From the NCBI GenBank assembly GCA_949300355.1, contig CASGDY010000005.1, positions 1 through 33,299 of the forward strand: a stretch of 33,299 nt of DNA, written 5' to 3'. The stretch comes from an uncultured Brachyspira sp. (GTDB lineage: Bacteria; Spirochaetota; Brachyspiria; Brachyspirales; Brachyspiraceae). Below are positions 32,450 through 33,299 of the stretch, piece by piece. A model generated the notes under the pieces. That model ran no database searches. It saw nothing but the letters and a program-made list of their open reading frames with translations, and was not told the origin of the DNA. A program made the position numbers and the translations under genes. Numbering within the stretch: position 1 is the first letter of the stretch; every line of letters starts with the position of its first letter.

Positions 32450-33193
32450 TTATTTCCCAAAATACTTGCTTATTAAAGCATCATAAGTGCCGTTTTCTTT
32501 AAGTGTTTTTAAAGCATCATTCAATTGAGCAAGAAGTTCTGTATCTTCTTTTCTCATAGCAATAGAATACTCTTCAACAGCAGCATCAGTTTCTACCAAT
32601 TTTAATTCAGTATTCTGAGCTACATAATTTTTAGCAGGCTCATAATCTAATACAACAGCATCAACTTTCTGAGATTTCAAAGCCAATATTGTTTTTGAAG
32701 CATTATTAAATTTTTGAACTTCTACATTAGGCATTTCGCTTACTAATATGTCGCCTGTATATCCTAAAACAACACCTATTTTCTTACCTGTAAAATTATC
32801 AAAAGAAGTTATATCTGTATTTGCAGCCTGAACTACTATAGACTGTTTTGAATTATAATAAGGCTCTGTAAAATTAACAAACTTTTTTCTTTCTTCAGTT
32901 GCTGTCATACCTGCAGCAATAATATCTATCTTTTTAGCTTCTAAAGCAGGAAGAAGTCCGTCAAACTGCATATCCACTATTTCTATTTCTTTACCTATTA
33001 ATTTAGCTGCTTCTGCTATTAAATCCATATCAAAACCAACTATTTTATCACCTTCTCTGTATTCAAAAGGCTCAAATTCTGCATTAGTACCTACATATAA
33101 TTTATTTTTTTCTTCTTTCTTTTGACAGCTTATGAATAGAACTAAAACTATTGATAAAGCCACAACTATTTTTATAATATTATTCTTAAACAT
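32450..33193 (-). CDS. Polar amino-acid ABC transporter substrate-binding lipoprotein
   Basis: A family 3 solute-binding protein (SBP_bac_3, 247 residues). The signal peptide ends with lipobox LFISC and lipidated C23. Typical elements are VGTNAEFEPFEYREGDKIVGFDMDLIAEAAK, the Arg-containing ATEERKKFVNFTEPYY that binds the ligand carboxylate region, GKKIGVVLGYTG and DAVVLDYEPAKNYV. The ligand is probably a polar amino acid; which one is unclear. It is the first and probably most strongly expressed gene of the importer operon. An AAAGGG site precedes the ATG. Confidence 0.93.
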   Translation of the reverse strand: MFKNNIIKIVVALSIVLVLFISCQKKEEKNKLYVGTNAEFEPFEYREGDKIVGFDMDLIAEAAKLIGKEIEIVDMQFDGLLPALEAKKIDIIAAGMTATEERKKFVNFTEPYYNSKQSIVVQAANTDITSFDNFTGKKIGVVLGYTGDILVSEMPNVEVQKFNNASKTILALKSQKVDAVVLDYEPAKNYVAQNTELKLVETDAAVEEYSIAMRKEDTELLAQLNDALKTLKENGTYDALISKYFGK

Positions 33194-33227
33194 AATAAAA
33201 CCCTTTACTTTCTAGATTTTTGAAATA

Positions 33228-33255
33228 ATTCTATACAATAATGTAAAAAAGTCAA
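33228..33255 (-). promoter_or_regulatory. Promoter of the amino-acid importer operon
   Basis: On the minus strand TTGACT (33255-33250), 16 bp, TAGAAT (33233-33228), about 35 bp before the ATG at 33193. Confidence 0.55.
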
Positions 33256-33299
33256 GGTAAAATATATGCTTTTCAAATACCTGTAAAAGAAGTTGTGAC

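Noticed and set aside
1-33299. tRNA, rRNA and tmRNA genes
   Set aside because: No cloverleaf with a TTCRANY-type T loop or rRNA-like conserved stretch was seen by eye; a covariance search was not possible.

Overview
The window is a low-GC bacterial chromosome segment. It encodes a Gram-negative-type envelope (YidC with a large periplasmic domain, SecA-exported lipoproteins, a probable outer-membrane barrel) and BMP/PnrA-family nucleoside lipoproteins typical of spirochaetes. Base composition, lipobox style and gene content fit a Brachyspira-like spirochaete best. That assignment rests on recognition, not on a database search.

Layout: (1) 1-1250, the tail of an IS3-type transposase, then galE with its own promoter and terminator. 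(2) 1606-5237, minus strand: the conserved rpmH-rnpA-yidD-yidC-khpB(jag) cluster, driven by a perfect-consensus promoter; dnaA is not next to it. (3) 5343-8210: two RsbW-type ATPases flanking a cytoplasmic Nudix-histidine kinase fusion. (4) 8308-11345: a PLP sugar aminotransferase and a type II restriction-modification pair (C5-cytosine methylase plus NgoPII-like endonuclease). (5) 11426-23184: a nucleoside uptake and catabolism block: deoC, two tandem uridine-phosphorylase-family genes, four tandem BMP lipoproteins and a strong terminator, then a separately promoted ABC transporter (ATPase plus two permeases) interrupted by an Rpn-type nuclease gene. (6) 23904-27047, minus strand: a tandem-domain GT2 glycosyltransferase, a PP-loop ATPase and a hotdog thioesterase. 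(7) 27266-30019: an envelope operon (YtxH-like, small membrane protein, SurA-like periplasmic protein, barrel protein). (8) 30025-33255, minus strand: an M50 protease and a polar amino-acid ABC importer.

Functional links: in block 5 the lipoproteins would bind nucleosides at the membrane, the ABC transporter would import them, the phosphorylases would split them to base plus (deoxy)ribose-1-phosphate, and DeoC would cleave deoxyribose-5-phosphate to acetaldehyde and glyceraldehyde-3-phosphate. The phosphopentomutase that would link the last two steps is not in the window.

The most unusual signal is non-coding. All three sizeable convergent intergenic regions (1251-1605, 7475-7778, 23185-23624) carry the same element, made of short G/C-rich blocks at nearly fixed distances in otherwise diverged AT-rich DNA: CCCCNCCC, 78 nt start to start, then CCCRCCC, 35-39 nt, CGCACG, 74-75 nt, CGTGCG. 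At the first site the element is a complete 339-bp symmetric dyad lying exactly between two opposing terminators. At the third site two copies meet head to head. Beside the third site is a symmetric promoter pair sharing one TATATA -10 box, one arm of which points into a GC-rich hairpin island that could be a small RNA.
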